Part shown: piece after piece, positions 1 to 9,479 of the stretch
How the letters are laid out: the number at the start of each line of letters is the position of its first letter
How positions within the stretch are numbered: position 1 is the stretch's first letter
Assembly (NCBI RefSeq): GCF_000321225.1
Contig: NW_004450266.1
Span: forward strand, 6,969,804 to 7,033,803
DNA: 64,000 nt
DNA from: Odobenus rosmarus divergens
Lineage: Eukaryota; Chordata; Mammalia; Carnivora; Odobenidae
Direction of reading: 5' to 3'
Translations under genes and position numbers: made by a program
The notes under the pieces: model-generated
Database searches by the model: none
What the model was told of the DNA's origin: nothing
The model's input: the letters and a program-made list of their open reading frames with translations, nothing else

Positions 1-559
1 AGTGCAGACATCTCCCATGTCCCAGGGGCTGACAACGCTGGGAAGGAGCACACCCTTCAAGGACATAGAGTGGTCCCGATGGGTTGGTGCCCCAGCCCTC
101 TCTGCCCTTGCAGCATAAAGGACACTCGCAGTGCCACCGAGGCAACCAAGGCCATAGGGAAGCTGAGGACCGACTGTCTGGGCATGCATGTTTGAAGAAA
201 GAGACTGGGATTCAGCTCAGGACCCCCAGGGTCTCCAGAAGCATCCAGGCGCTCCTCCCCCTTCTCTCCTTGGGTGCAGTTCATTGGCGCCCTCTAAAAA
301 TAGCAGTGGTTATTCAGGGAAATACACCATGCTCTGTCTCTGGGGATGCCAGCATAGGGCTCTTTCAAAAATAGAACCCCAATCAGGTGTACTCCTGACT
401 CCTTGTCTCTCCCTACCAGTCCCTAGATCCTTCAGAGGGACCCAGAGACAGGGCGGTGGCTCCAGATGCTGGGAGGCTACCACGGGGATTCTCACCCAGG
501 TTCGTCTCCTTCCAAATCCCTTGTCTGTCGGTTTCTACTTTAAAAAATCCATTTTCCCT
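1..559. other. Unassigned non-coding sequence
   Basis: I recognise no gene or repeat here. Overlapping short frames exist on both strands but resemble no protein I know. The segment 271-304 is repeated exactly beside the assembly gap at 2645-2678. Confidence 0.5.
271..304 (+). repeat. 34-base segment, identical to 2645-2678
   Basis: The 34 bases starting tgggtgcagttcattggcgc occur here and again, same strand and without a mismatch, directly left of the run of N. Here they sit in continuous sequence, so this is probably the genuine copy. Confidence 0.95.
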
Positions 560-800
560 TGATGTAAAAAGTAATATATATTTATTCTAGGTACTACGGA
601 AAACATAGAAAAGTATCTCACCATCCAGAAATAACCACTGATTTGAGCCTCTCCTTCCTCTCTCCTCCCCTCCCTCTCTATGTCTCCCCCCCACTGATAG
701 AATAGGGATAGTGAATTTTTAATTTTTTTCCCACTGAGTACATCAAAGGTATTTTCCTATGTTATTAAATATCTACCCACAACACAATGTTTTAATGTAA
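560..800 (+). mobile_element. Old LINE-like fragment, probably LINE-1 3' end
   Basis: The phrase gaaaacatagaaaagtat, followed by aaataaccactg, a pyrimidine-rich stretch and then ttttcctatgttattaaat, resembles a widespread old LINE-1 3' segment. A better copy of the same family lies at 46505-46995. The family assignment is from memory and uncertain. Confidence 0.4.
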
Positions 801-810
801 GTGTAATAGG

Positions 811-1045
811 ACAGAGGTTTAAGCACATAAAGTTTGCTTCAGAAAGATCTGAGTTCCAGTCCTAACTCTATCACTCACAGGTATTGAGGCCATGGGCAGC
901 TAAGTGAACTCTTTAAGCCTCAGTTTACACATTTAAGAAATGGGGTCAATAATAGCCCCTATCTCAGGATTGTTATGAAGATAAAGTGCAGTACTTCCCT
1001 CCTAACTGTTCAGTAAATGCTTGTAATAATAATAACAATGACAGC
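811..1045 (+). mobile_element. MIR SINE, near full length
   Basis: The order of landmarks matches MIR, an old tRNA-derived SINE of mammals. They are a 'gagttccagtcctaactct' B-box-like region, the core 'aagcctcagtttacac', 'aaatggggtcaataatag', 'tcaggattgttatgaag' and the 3' end 'cagtaaatgcttgtaat'. Divergence is high, as expected for an element older than the carnivore radiation. Confidence 0.85.
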
Positions 1046-1049
1046 TAAC

Positions 1050-1523
1050 TCCGTGAACCATAGTTGAGTTCATGATTCCCCTGCTGCTAGATATCTGGCT
1101 GGTTTCTAAAGCCCATGTTCTCCCACTCACCCCTCCTCTGGGAAGTTCTGGAATTCACAGAGAGGGCTATGAAGGCAGCACCCTGGCTGGAGTCTCTGCA
1201 GATGAGGAGCAGATCAGCTGGTGAACGGAGAGCTGGGGGTGCAAGCTGCCAGAGCCTCACAAGGACCGGGTCTTCCGCCTCCTCCACAAAGCCTCGCAAA
1301 GCTGAGAACGAAGCCTCCTCTGGTGGGAAGGGCCCCACGCCTCTAGCCTAAAGTGGTGCCTGGACACAGGGCCTCCTCCTCTGATTCTCAGCCATCTCCC
1401 ATCCTGATCATCTTTACTCTCCAAATTCAATTCCTCAGAAAGTTGAACCATCTTTTTTTCCCCCCATTTGGATCTTTTCACTGTGCCTGGAATTATTTCA
1501 GGCTGGGCCCTGATGAAGAAAAT
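1050..1523. other. Unassigned non-coding sequence
   Basis: There is a 78-codon open frame on plus (1115-1351) and similar frames on minus. None has a recognisable domain, and no splice or promoter context supports an exon. A cytosine-rich run near 1460 is the only simple-sequence feature. Confidence 0.5.
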
Positions 1524-1532
1524 AAGGCCCAG

Positions 1533-1729
1533 GGGCACCTGAGTGGCTCAGTCTGTCTTTGGCTCAGGTCATGATCCTGGGGTCCTGGGTTCAACCCCCA
1601 CTTCCGTCTCCAGGCTCAGCAGGGAGTCTGCTTCTCTCTCTGCCCCCCCCCCACCGCTTGTGCTCTCTCTCTTTCAAATAAATAAAAATAAAATCTTTAA
1701 AAACCCCCCCCCCAAGAAAGAAAGACAGA
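1533..1729 (+). mobile_element. SINEC (carnivore tRNA-derived SINE)
   Basis: The element opens with gggcacctgagtggctcagt. It contains the pol III-type head, 'tcatgatcctggggtcctgg', a pyrimidine-rich middle and the tail 'caaataaataaaaataaaatc'. The repeat aaggcccag at 1524-1532 recurs at 1730-1738 and marks the target-site duplication. The tail has decayed into runs of A and C, and internal sequence is missing after 'ctcagtctgtc', so it is not a recent copy. Confidence 0.95.
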
Positions 1730-1800
1730 AAGGCCCAGAAAGGTTAGGCGAATTCTCAGTAGTCACACAGAAAGTCATTAATCAAGTTTCAATTAGAAGT

Positions 1801-2185
1801 TCATTATGGGCTGAATTGTGTCCCTCTTGTCCCCAATTCATATGTTGAAATTTTACCCCCCATTATCTCACAAGGTGACTGTATTTGGAGATAAGGCCTT
1901 TAGAAAGGTAGATAAGGTAAAATGCAGTCACATGGGTGGGCCTCAATCCAATAAAACTGCTACCCTTCTAAGAAGAGATTAGGACCCACAAACACTGGGA
2001 CCACCCAGTGAGGCCACAAGGAGAAAGCAGCTTTCTGGAAACTGAATAAAGGCCTCAGAAGAAATCAAACCAGCCAGCATCCTGATCTTGGAATTCTAGC
2101 CTCTAGAATAGTGAAAAAAGAAATTTCTGTTGTTCAAGCCACTCAATCTGTGGTATTTGTTATAACAGTCCTAGCAAACTAAGGG
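1801..2185 (+). mobile_element. MLT1-type solitary LTR (ERVL-MaLR)
   Basis: The landmarks tatgggctgaattgtgtccc, 'caaggtgactgtatttggag', 'gggtgggcctcaatccaat', 'ttggaattctagcctctaga', 'tttctgttgttcaagccact' and a terminal 'cagtcctagcaaactaag' follow the MLT1 order. No internal retroviral region is attached, so this is a lone old LTR. The second copy at 30297-30702 shares the same layout. Confidence 0.8.
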
Positions 2186-2204
2186 AGGATTTAAACACAA
2201 AACT

Positions 2205-2410
2205 CGTAACAGTTTATAAGGTTACAAAGTCATTTCATGTTTTTTGATTCTTTTGATTTTTACAGTGACCTTGTGAGGTAGAAATAATATTTTTATTCCC
2301 GTGGGGTTGGAGGGACTCAACAAGATGTCGAGCTGCCGTATGCAAAATGCTTGGCCCAGCGCCTGGCAAGAGCGGGGGTAACTGCTGTTGTTCTCACCAT
2401 CATGTACTCG
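2205..2410. mobile_element. MIR fragments in opposite orientations
   Basis: 2205-2310 reads like minus-strand MIR ('cagtgaccttgtgaggtaga'). 2318-2410 reads like the plus-strand MIR 3' part ('aaaatgcttggcccagcgcc'). Each piece is short and diverged. Confidence 0.45.
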
Positions 2411-2614
2411 CACCTGCCAGGAAGTCTTAAGAAGACTATGAAGAGTGGGTAGGAGCCACAGGGGAGACAGGTTTCAAACTCCATCTGAGGGGTGTCTGCG
2501 TGAGGGAGGAAGGGTCAGCCCCGAAAGTCAAGCTCCTGGTCCCAGGACACAGGATGGCCACCGGGTACCATGCCTCAGAGCAGCGGTCCCCACTGTGATG
2601 GCTAGAGCAGCTGC

Positions 2615-2644
2615 AGCAGGAGCACCTGGGAACTTGGAAATGCA
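2615..2644 (+). repeat. 30-base direct repeat left of gap (copy of 2729-2758)
   Basis: The 30 bases starting agcaggagcacctgggaact are identical on both sides of the gap. A real duplication of MER5A sequence at exactly the contig ends is unlikely, so the repeat is read as two unmerged contig ends. Confidence 0.95.
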
Positions 2645-2678
2645 TGGGTGCAGTTCATTGGCGCCCTCTAAAAATAGC

Positions 2679-2728
2679 NNNNNNNNNNNNNNNNNNNNNN
2701 NNNNNNNNNNNNNNNNNNNNNNNNNNNN
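2679..2728. other. Assembly gap of 50 N
   Basis: There are exactly 50 undetermined bases. A round-number length suggests a placeholder rather than a measured gap. The open frame that runs across it (2445-2774) is meaningless. Confidence 0.99.
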
Positions 2729-2889
2729 AGCAGGAGCACCTGGGAACTTGGAAATGCAAAATCTGGTGCTTTAGCCCAAAGTGAATCAGAAACTGGGGGT
2801 GAGGCTCAGCAATCCATATTTTTTTTACAAGCCCCCCAGGTGATTCTGATGCATAAAAATTTGAGAACCAGAGGGGCTAGCGGGGACTT

Positions 2890-3860
2890 AGGATATAGGC
2901 AGATTGGAAAGGACAAGATGACCTTTAACAGCCCTTCAAAGCCAGAGACACAGAAATTCTTCTCCCCTTGTCTTCAGACAATTGTCAGCGGAAACAGCTG
3001 GGGTTGACTTCTGTCCTGTGGTATCAGCTGACTCCCCATCTGTGAAATTGGGAGAAAGCCAGCCAGACTCCCATTGCAACTAGTGTCCCCCCAGAATATG
3101 CCATAGATGCCACATCAGTGCTGGGAGGGGCCTTGGGGACTTAGCACCGGAGCAAATCTGACCCAGAGAGGGCGAGGGTCATCCAAGGTCACACATCAGA
3201 GTGACGCAGGCCAGGCCTTCCAGGCTTACTCCTCAGAGCTACGTGCCCATGCAAGGCACCCTGGAGGGATGTGGTCAACCAGCAAAACCATGGGGGGGGG
3301 GCAACTTCCATTTTCATCCCACTTCTCTCTGGCTCAGCCGGCACATGGACGCTTTCTGATTCCAGGCAGATCATTGTTGACAGAACGTTTCAAAGTCAAG
3401 GCAGGGGCAGGAGAGGACAAAGCTGTTGCTCCAGGCACAAACTCAGCCTCTGACCTTCGTGCCTGTCAATGCAGTCTCTGTCCACACTGGGGGTTATCTT
3501 GTCTTGGAAGTGCCTCTACCAGGGGCCTTACAAGTGATTCATGCTCTGGTTGCCTCCACACCCAGAGTCACGCAGGAGAGACACTTGTCAGACTTCATTT
3601 CATGGGTCTTGGTAGGAAGTATATCTGAAGGATGGGTGCTATTCTGCCCTACACAGTTTTCTGACCTTACGGGAAATGACTGTGCTGCAGAAGGTCTGTA
3701 GGAGGGAGCTTTCCTGTTAGCTGGTGCAGTAGAGCCCATCACTAGGAGTCAAGGACACTAGTAACCCCAGAAGCAGGACATAGGACAACACAGAGAATAT
3801 GATCTTAGCTGGAAGAGAGTAGCTGGGAAGTTTGGACGTGGCCACTTGCTAGTCTATAAT
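2890..3860. other. Unassigned sequence with a weak MIR trace
   Basis: A short minus-strand MIR-like piece ('cagagagggcgagggtcatc', about 3160-3215) can be seen, and ten G in a row at 3292-3301. A 173-codon frame on plus (3107-3628) overlaps frames on the other strand and has no recognisable domain. I judge it non-coding. Confidence 0.45.
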
Positions 3861-3865
3861 CTTGT

Positions 3866-3943
3866 GGGTGGGGCCCCAAACTGATATTTCTAATAGCAAT
3901 ATTGATGCTGGTGGTCCAGGGACCACACTTCGAGAACCACAGG
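3866..3943 (+). mobile_element. MER5-type hAT fragment
   Basis: 'gtgggtggggccccaaactg', 'ttgatgctggtggtccaggg' and 'acacttcgagaaccacagg' match the right half and terminal repeat of a MER5A/MER5B element. Confidence 0.75.
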
Positions 3944-3999
3944 CAATAGTAACCTGCCTTGCCTTCCTCATGGGGTTCTAGCAATGGCTCCTTTGGAAG

Positions 4000-4135
4000 A
4001 CCTGTGTGTCAGGACAGTTCTGCTCTTTTCCTGCTTTGTAGTGGCCTGGACCATCACTCATCCTCCCTGAGTATCGGGTTTCCCATCTGTAAGATGGGAG
4101 TAACAGCTACTGTTTGTACCTCAGAGTACAAACAG
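4000..4135 (+). mobile_element. MIR fragment
   Basis: 'gtttcccatctgtaagatgg' followed by 'gagtaacagctactgtttgt' matches the MIR core and the region after it. The ends are indistinct. Confidence 0.5.
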
Positions 4136-4200
4136 TGGTGGTGGTGAAGGTCAGCAAGAGAGACAATTGAGGCAAATGAGTTCTAAAAATCATAATGACT

Positions 4201-4415
4201 TTTTAAAGATTTAATTAATTAATTAAATTTATTATAGAGAGTGCAAGCCGTGTGGGGGGGGGGCGGTGGGAGGGGCTGAGAGAGGGAGACAGAATCCCAA
4301 GCAGACTCCATTCTGAGTGCAAAGCCCAATATGGTGCTCGATCTCATGACCCTGAGATCATGGCCTGAGCCAAAATCAAGTTGGATGCTCAACCAGCATA
4401 GCCACTCAGGTGCCC
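4201..4415 (-). mobile_element. SINEC, reverse orientation
   Basis: It starts with the reversed tail (ttttaaagatttaattaatt) and ends with the reversed head 'gccactcaggtgccc'. 'gatctcatgaccctgagatc' lies between them. Flanks read ataatgact on the left and tcatgact on the right, an approximate target-site duplication. A run of about ten G interrupts the pyrimidine region. Confidence 0.94.
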
Positions 4416-4439
4416 TCATGACTATTCACATGTAAAGAG

Positions 4440-4890
4440 GAGCAAACATTTACTGGGCACCTACTGTGAGTCAGAAGTTCTCTCAGATGTCAGGATACTT
4501 GCATAAATAAACCAGAATTCCTGACCTTAGAGAACTGGGGATGAATGGGAAAGATGGATAAATGAACCCCTGATCTAGTTGGTGCGGTAGCAGAGGTCAT
4601 AGTAAGCTCTAGAAGTATGGAGAAGAGGTGGGGCAAGTGGCTTAGGATGGATTTTATCCTCCGGCAAAGGGAAGCCATTGCAGGGTTTGAAGGTGGAAAC
4701 TGACCTGATCTTATTAGTTGCACGGGAAGATCATCGTGGGCTGGAGATCCATTGTGGATCCCTGGGTGGGGCAAGTCTAGAGGCAGGAAGGCAGGGAGGC
4801 ACGGAGGGGGCTGCTGCAGTGATCCAGGAGTGAGATAATGGAGAGAGGGGATGCATTTGAGAGATTAAATGTGCAGAACAAAGCAAGCCG
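4440..4890 (-). mobile_element. L2 LINE 3' region, reverse orientation
   Basis: The left end 'catttactgggcacctactg' is the reversed L2 terminus. Further in, 'gattttatcctccggcaaag', 'ggaagccattgcagggtttg' and 'tgcagtgatccaggagtgag' follow the order of the reversed L2 3' untranslated region. Confidence 0.75.
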
Positions 4891-4894
4891 CAGA

Positions 4895-5650
4895 ATCAGG
4901 CTCCTGCCCAGATGCCCGGGTCACTGACTAAGATGGGGCAGACTGGGCAAGTGGGGGGCAGTGAAGGTGATGGGCCTGTGCCTCCTGACCATGCTGGCCG
5001 TGCCAATGCCACGGACAGACTCCTTGTCTGGCGAGCACAGCCACTCTGACTGCCAGGTCTCCCCAGGTGAGGGACCGTCCCCCTGTCCTCCCTCCTCATG
5101 CCCTGGTATTACTGAACTCTGCTGTTCGCCCCCGCCCCAGCCTGCAGCAGTGTCCTTCCCACCCGTGGAGTCATCTCTGAAATGAACAACAGTAGCAATC
5201 AGCAAGTAATCATCTTTCTCCCCCCATACAATGCCTGCGTGTACAGATCATGTTTGCGATTGCTGCAAAAATGATAGCATGAAAATTAGGGCTCCTGCCA
5301 AAGAAAAGGAGGGAGAAAACCTATTTACATAAAAAGTGGCTCAGACCCAGTTTGAGGCTTCCTAAACCAGGGCCTGCTAAGGTTCTTGGCCCCTCTGCCC
5401 CGCATAGGGTGGGAAGTCACCTTGTTAGCCCCTGCTGGGGTGGGGCAGCACATAGTCGTGGTCCCTGGAGGCTCTGGGAATTGCCCTAACAATGAACTGT
5501 TCGGGCATCTGCCATAAGCTCTGGGCATTAACCAAGGGCAGCTCTCTGGGCCTTTCACTCACAGCTTAGCTCCCAGCCAGCTGAGAGGAGGTGCTCTCAG
5601 AGGTACAAGGTGACTTTAAGAGCATCCCAGGCAGAAAGCCAGTGGACTAA
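4895..5650. other. Unassigned sequence with a signal-peptide-like frame
   Basis: No repeat is recognised. At 4969 an ATG in fair Kozak context (G at -3 and +4) opens a frame beginning MGLCLLTMLAVPMPRT. A CAG/GTGAGG splice-donor-like site follows at 5064-5072. There is no second exon, promoter or family match, so I do not annotate a gene (see findings). Confidence 0.4.
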
Positions 5651-5654
5651 AGGA

Positions 5655-5912
5655 GGCCCGTAATAATAAGCTATCACTGTTACTTCATTCCAAGGAGCGC
5701 TGTCTGAATCACACACTGTGCTAAGGGCTTTACAAGCCTATTGTTTTATTTAATCTCGCTGCACAACAGTCCTGAGAGGTGGCTGTTATTATTAATTCCA
5801 TTTTACAGAGGAAAAAAAAATGGAGGCAGAAGTTAATTACGATCTCATAACCAGTAAACAACAAAACTGGGATTCTAGCCTAGCTTGCTTGATTCAAAAG
5901 CCCACGACCGAG
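5655..5912 (-). mobile_element. MIR, reverse orientation
   Basis: 'gggctttacaagcctattg', 'atttaatctcgctgcacaac', 'attccattttacagaggaaa' and 'aaaactgggattctagcct' follow reversed MIR almost end to end. Confidence 0.8.
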
Positions 5913-5914
5913 TT

Positions 5915-6610
5915 ATAATAAAAAAATGTAATAATAAGGATTGGGGAGGATGTGGAGAAATTGGAACTCTGTTCCACTGCCGGTAGGAACATAAAATGCC
6001 ACAGGCACTTGCAAAACAGTCTGGCCATTTCCTCAAATGGTTAAACTTAGAGATACTATGTGATCCAGTAATTCCTCACCTAGGTATCTGCCCAAGGGGA
6101 ATGACAACACATACCCACATAGAAATTTGTACGTCGATGTTCATAGCAGTGTCATTCTCAGTAGTAACAAAGACGAAAACATCGCAAACGTCAATCAATT
6201 GATGAATCGAGAAATAAAATGTGGTCCATCCATACAATGGAATGTGGTTCGGCATAAAAAGAAACGAAGTCCTGATCCATGCTACAACACGGGCGAACTT
6301 TAGAAACATTATGCTAAGTGAAAAAAGTCAGTTCCAGAAGAGCATAAATTGTAAATTTCCTTTTACGTGAAATGTCCAGAATAGGAAAATCCAGACAGAC
6401 AAAGCAGATGAGTGGTTGCCTAGGGCTGGGGCTTAATGTGAAATCTGGAGTGACTGAAAGGGGTATGAGTATTTTGGGGGGAATGACGAAAATGTTCCCA
6501 AACTGTGGTGATAGTTGTACAACTCTGGGAATGTACTAATTAAAAATCATTTAAATGGGTGCATTATATGATACATCTCAACAAATATGTTATTTTTTAA
6601 AAGACTGTGA
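5915..6610 (+). mobile_element. LINE-1 3' end (old, L1M group)
   Basis: The stretch shows the usual LINE-1 ORF2 C-terminal to 3' untranslated landmarks. They are 'ggatgtggagaaattggaac', 'atccatacaatggaatgtgg', 'acattatgctaagtgaaaaa', 'gtgaaatgtccagaatagg', 'tagttgtacaactctgggaa' and a final 'catctcaacaaatatgtt'. The ORF2 remnant is full of stops and frameshifts, so it is dead. Confidence 0.87.
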
Positions 6611-6694
6611 TTGCATATTAAAAAAAAGAAAGGAAGAAAAAGAAAACAACTATGATTCTCCCAAGTGAAGTCATCTAGAATTATTCTTTTTTTT

Positions 6695-6835
6695 CCATTC
6701 ATTACACAAATCTTGAGCCCCTATTGTGTGCTAGGTACCTATCTCCAGGAGCCTGTGACTAGGAACTTCTAGTCTGGGTAGAAGAGATAGGATGTGGGCA
6801 TAGAAAATCATGATTCATAGGAGAAGATGCCAAGG
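6695..6835 (-). mobile_element. L2 3' end, reverse orientation
   Basis: 'cattacacaaatcttgagcc', 'cctattgtgtgctaggtacc' and 'gaacttctagtctgggtaga' match the reversed L2 terminus. Confidence 0.65.
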
Positions 6836-7440
6836 GAATTTAAACAGGAGGATACTATTTCACACCCACTGGGTTGGCAAAAATTTTAAAGTCTGACATT
6901 ACCACGTTGGTGAAGATGCGGAGCCCCAGATATTCTCACCTACTGCTTGAGGAAGAATAAATAGGTATAATTTAGAAAGAAGTTTGGCAGTGTTTTCTAG
7001 AACTAAGGATGCGCATGCCCTGTGACCCAGACATTCCATGTGCCTCTTGGGTATAACTTGGACAAATTCTTGCCACAGGGAACATGGGTAGTTTATCCCA
7101 AAAGGCTGGAAATAACCAATCCATCAACAAAAGAAAGTAAATAAGCTCTGCTATAGTCACACAATGGATTACACTCAGTGGGTAAATTCCAAAAGATACA
7201 ATGTATACGAACTTTAAAAACATACCAAAGGACACTATCCATTACGTTTGTATACACACTCATGTAGTAAAAATATAAAAACATGGGAATGATCAATACC
7301 AAAGTCGGGATAGTGGCAGCTTCTTAGGAAGGAGAGGAATAAGATGGGGTGGGGGTGGGGGCAATGGGGTATACAATTGTATCTATAATGTTTCTTTTTG
7401 GAAGTCACTTGTAACACCTTTTTTTCTCTTAATTAAAGTT
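6836..7440 (+). mobile_element. LINE-1 3' end, second copy of a different old subfamily
   Basis: 'ctgggttggcaaaaatttta', 'tgacccagacattccatgtg', 'gaaataaccaatccatcaac', 'atgtagtaaaaatataaaaa' and 'gtatctataatgtttctttt' match an L1M-type 3' end. The segment holds a G-quadruplex motif at 7346-7369. Confidence 0.75.
7346..7369 (+). other. G-quadruplex motif in LINE-1 3' end
   Basis: Four G runs (4, 5, 5 and 4) are separated by loops of 1, 1 and 4 bases. Polyguanine tracts are typical of LINE-1 3' untranslated regions, so this is a property of the element and not a host site. Confidence 0.7.
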
Positions 7441-8100
7441 TGATCCCTTATGTACTTTGTCCAGTTCCCACAATGGTAACGTTTCAAAATGGCATAATAA
7501 TGCTATCACAAGGATATTGATACTGATACAATCCATCAACTGTATTCAGATTTTCCTAATTTTGCATGTATTTGTGCATGCACGTGTCCAGTTCTACACA
7601 ATTTTATGGCTGGTAGAGGTAGTGCATCCACCATCACAGTCAGGGCACTGAGAGCACTCCTTCCCCGCAAGGGTCTCTTGTCTTCCCCTCTCTAACCCCG
7701 CCCACTCCCCTTGGACGGAGCCTTGTCCCTAAACCCTGTCAACCACTAACCTTGACCTCCACCTTCACATTTCTTTTCTCTCTGAAACTGTCTTATCAGT
7801 GGACCCATGACATTATGTAATCTTTGCGCTCCCCCCACCCCCATCCAAATTCCCAAGATGTTGCAGGTGTCACTAGTTCATTCCTTTTTATCCCTGAGGA
7901 GTGTCCATGGCATGGGTGTACCACAGATGGTTTCAGTTCGTGAAGGACACCTGGACGAGTTCCAGGTTTTGGCTATTATCCTACTCTAACGTCTTAGTTC
8001 TTCAGTTGGGTGGTAGGTATCTGGATTTTCACTGTACTCTTTGCCCTACTTTTTGATGCAAGGAATATTTCATAATTGAAATGAAGGAATGTAGAAAAAG
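7440..8100. mobile_element. LINE-derived sequence, orientation unsure
   Basis: 'ccagttcccacaatggtaac', 'gatactgatacaatccatca', 'gttctacacaattttatggc', 'ccctgtcaaccactaacctt' and 'tggacgagttccaggttttg' belong to a common old LINE-type repeat that often joins LINE-1 3' ends. The copy at 33787-34200 is related. I cannot fix subfamily or strand by eye. Confidence 0.5.
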
Positions 8101-8280
8101 ATATCATTAACGTTGGCCAGCCTTGTGCAGCCCGGGGTGCACAGCTCAGCGTGACACCTGAGGCCAAGGTTCTGGGCCCCCAGCAGGTCAGGCACCCTCA
8201 GGAAGCAGGACCTGGGCACCTACTTGCTTTGAGGTTCTAAGCCTCTCGTGGGTGCGAGGAAGCCTGTCCAGGTCCTTCAG
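8101..8280. other. Unassigned short single-copy stretch
   Basis: No repeat or gene signal is seen. Composition is GC-rich and ordinary. Confidence 0.4.
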
Positions 8281-8298
8281 CCCCTGGGGCCATTTTCT

Positions 8299-8499
8299 TT
8301 TTTTTTTTTTTTTTAAGATTTTATTTATTTATTTGAGAGAGAGAGAATGAGAGATAGAGAGCACGAGAGGGAAGAGGGTCAGGGGGAGAAGCAGACTCCC
8401 CTCTGAGCAGGGAGCCCGATGCGGGACTCGATCCCGGGACTCCAGGATCATGACCCGAGCCGAAGGCAGTTGCTTAACCAACTGAGCCACCCAGGCGCC
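8299..8499 (-). mobile_element. SINEC, near-intact, reverse orientation
   Basis: The full reversed order is present: poly-T, aagattttatttatttattt, GA-rich region, 'gggactcgatcccgggactc', 'aggatcatgacccgagccga' and 'actgagccacccaggcgccc'. The 18-base target duplication cccctggggccattttct is perfect (8281-8298 and 8500-8517). Low decay marks this as one of the youngest insertions here. Confidence 0.97.
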
Positions 8500-8519
8500 C
8501 CCCTGGGGCCATTTTCTAG

Positions 8520-9150
8520 CGGAGCCACCCATTTGGCTACAAAGCCCTTTCCCCAACCTGCGTGTAGGTGGGGAGCTCCTCCTAACTGGGGAAATCACAA
8601 AGAAAAGGAGATAGTGCTCAGGGTAGAAAGAATGAAATCTGGCATCTCCTGAAGGCCCTTGAGAAGAAGGTGGAAGTGCAGTCAAGTGGCACTGGAAAGA
8701 GAGCGTATCTTCTGTTGGAAGGCAACACAACAAAAGAGGGGGAATGTTCTTACTTGAGGCTCAAGCTGGGGGGTGGTGTTGCCAGTGGGTGGATAAGGAG
8801 GCCCTGATAATATCTGCTGCTGCCAGGTGCAGCCCCAGCCTCAGTGGGCCTCCCACCCCTCTGCCCAAGTAGCTTTAACCTTTTCTGGCACCAATTATGA
8901 ATTTCTGGGTCCTGGGCAGAGCATGGAACAGTGACAGATTCACGCTACACACACCTACTGGGGGCGGCCTGGCCCTCAGACACCCTGCCTGCAAGAGGTC
9001 CCAGCGGAAACACCCAGAAATGCCCCCTCGTGCCCGGAGAACTGCAATGTGGGTGCAGAAGCCAGCATGGGCTCCGTGGCCCCCTGCTGTGGGAGAGAGG
9101 CCAGGGCCAGGCAAGGGCCTAGGGCAGGTGGGCCTAGGGCAGGTGGGCCC
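8520..9150. other. Unassigned sequence with a 15-base tandem duplication
   Basis: The unit gggcctagggcaggt is present twice at 9115-9129 and 9130-9144. Frames of up to 116 codons on both strands overlap one another and show no domain. Confidence 0.45.
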
Positions 9151-9159
9151 TGGAGAGCT

Positions 9160-9475
9160 TTCTGTTACCTCACTTGATCCTAACAACAGCGACACATTAT
9201 CGTCATGTCAGTTTTACACACAAAGTTACAGAGGAACCGGGTGGTGAAGAAAGTTGCTCCAGGGATTGAGCCCCATGTCTGGCTCCCTGCTCAGCGGGAA
9301 GCCTGCTTCTCCCTCTGTCTGCAGCTCCCCCTGCTTGTGCTCACTCTTTCTCTCTCTCTGGCAAATAAATAAATAAAATCTTAAAAAATATAATAAAAAG
9401 AAAGAAAGTTGCTCCAGGGGATACGCTTTGCAAAGGAGGAGGGTTAGGATTTGAACCCAGAGTCCTTTGCTGTTT
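9160..9475 (-). mobile_element. MIR, reverse orientation, interrupted by SINEC
   Basis: The left piece (to 9264) has 'cacttgatcctaacaacagc' and 'ttacagaggaaccgggtgg'. The right piece (from 9420) has 'gttaggatttgaacccagag'. The interruption is the SINEC at 9265-9401, which proves that MIR is the older of the two. Confidence 0.72.
9265..9401 (+). mobile_element. SINEC, 5'-truncated, inside MIR
   Basis: The tRNA-related head is missing. The copy starts at 'attgagccccatgtctggct' and runs through 'gcagctccccctgcttgtgc' to 'caaataaataaataaaatc'. The 18-base repeat aagaaagttgctccaggg flanks it exactly (9247-9264 and 9402-9419), so truncation happened at insertion. Confidence 0.94.
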
Positions 9476-9479
9476 ACAA

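Larger units (their letters stand above)
2577..2875 (+). mobile_element. MER5A-type hAT transposon, split by assembly gap
   Basis: The left part reads 'agcggtccccactgtgatgg' to 'cacctgggaacttggaaatg'. The right part reads 'gaatcagaaactgggggtga', 'caggtgattctgatgcataa' and ends 'tttgagaaccag', the terminal inverted repeat type of MER5A, a non-autonomous hAT-Charlie element. The gap and duplicated bases sit inside it. Deleting everything from 2645 to 2758 would restore a continuous MER5A alignment. Confidence 0.85.

Noticed and set aside
271..304. CTCF site (ggcgccctct) as the reason for the duplicated 34-mer
   Set aside because: Only part of the CTCF core fits. An assembly error explains the second copy better.
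2445..2774. 109-codon frame across the N run
   Set aside because: It passes through undetermined bases and an assembly duplication, so it has no biological meaning.
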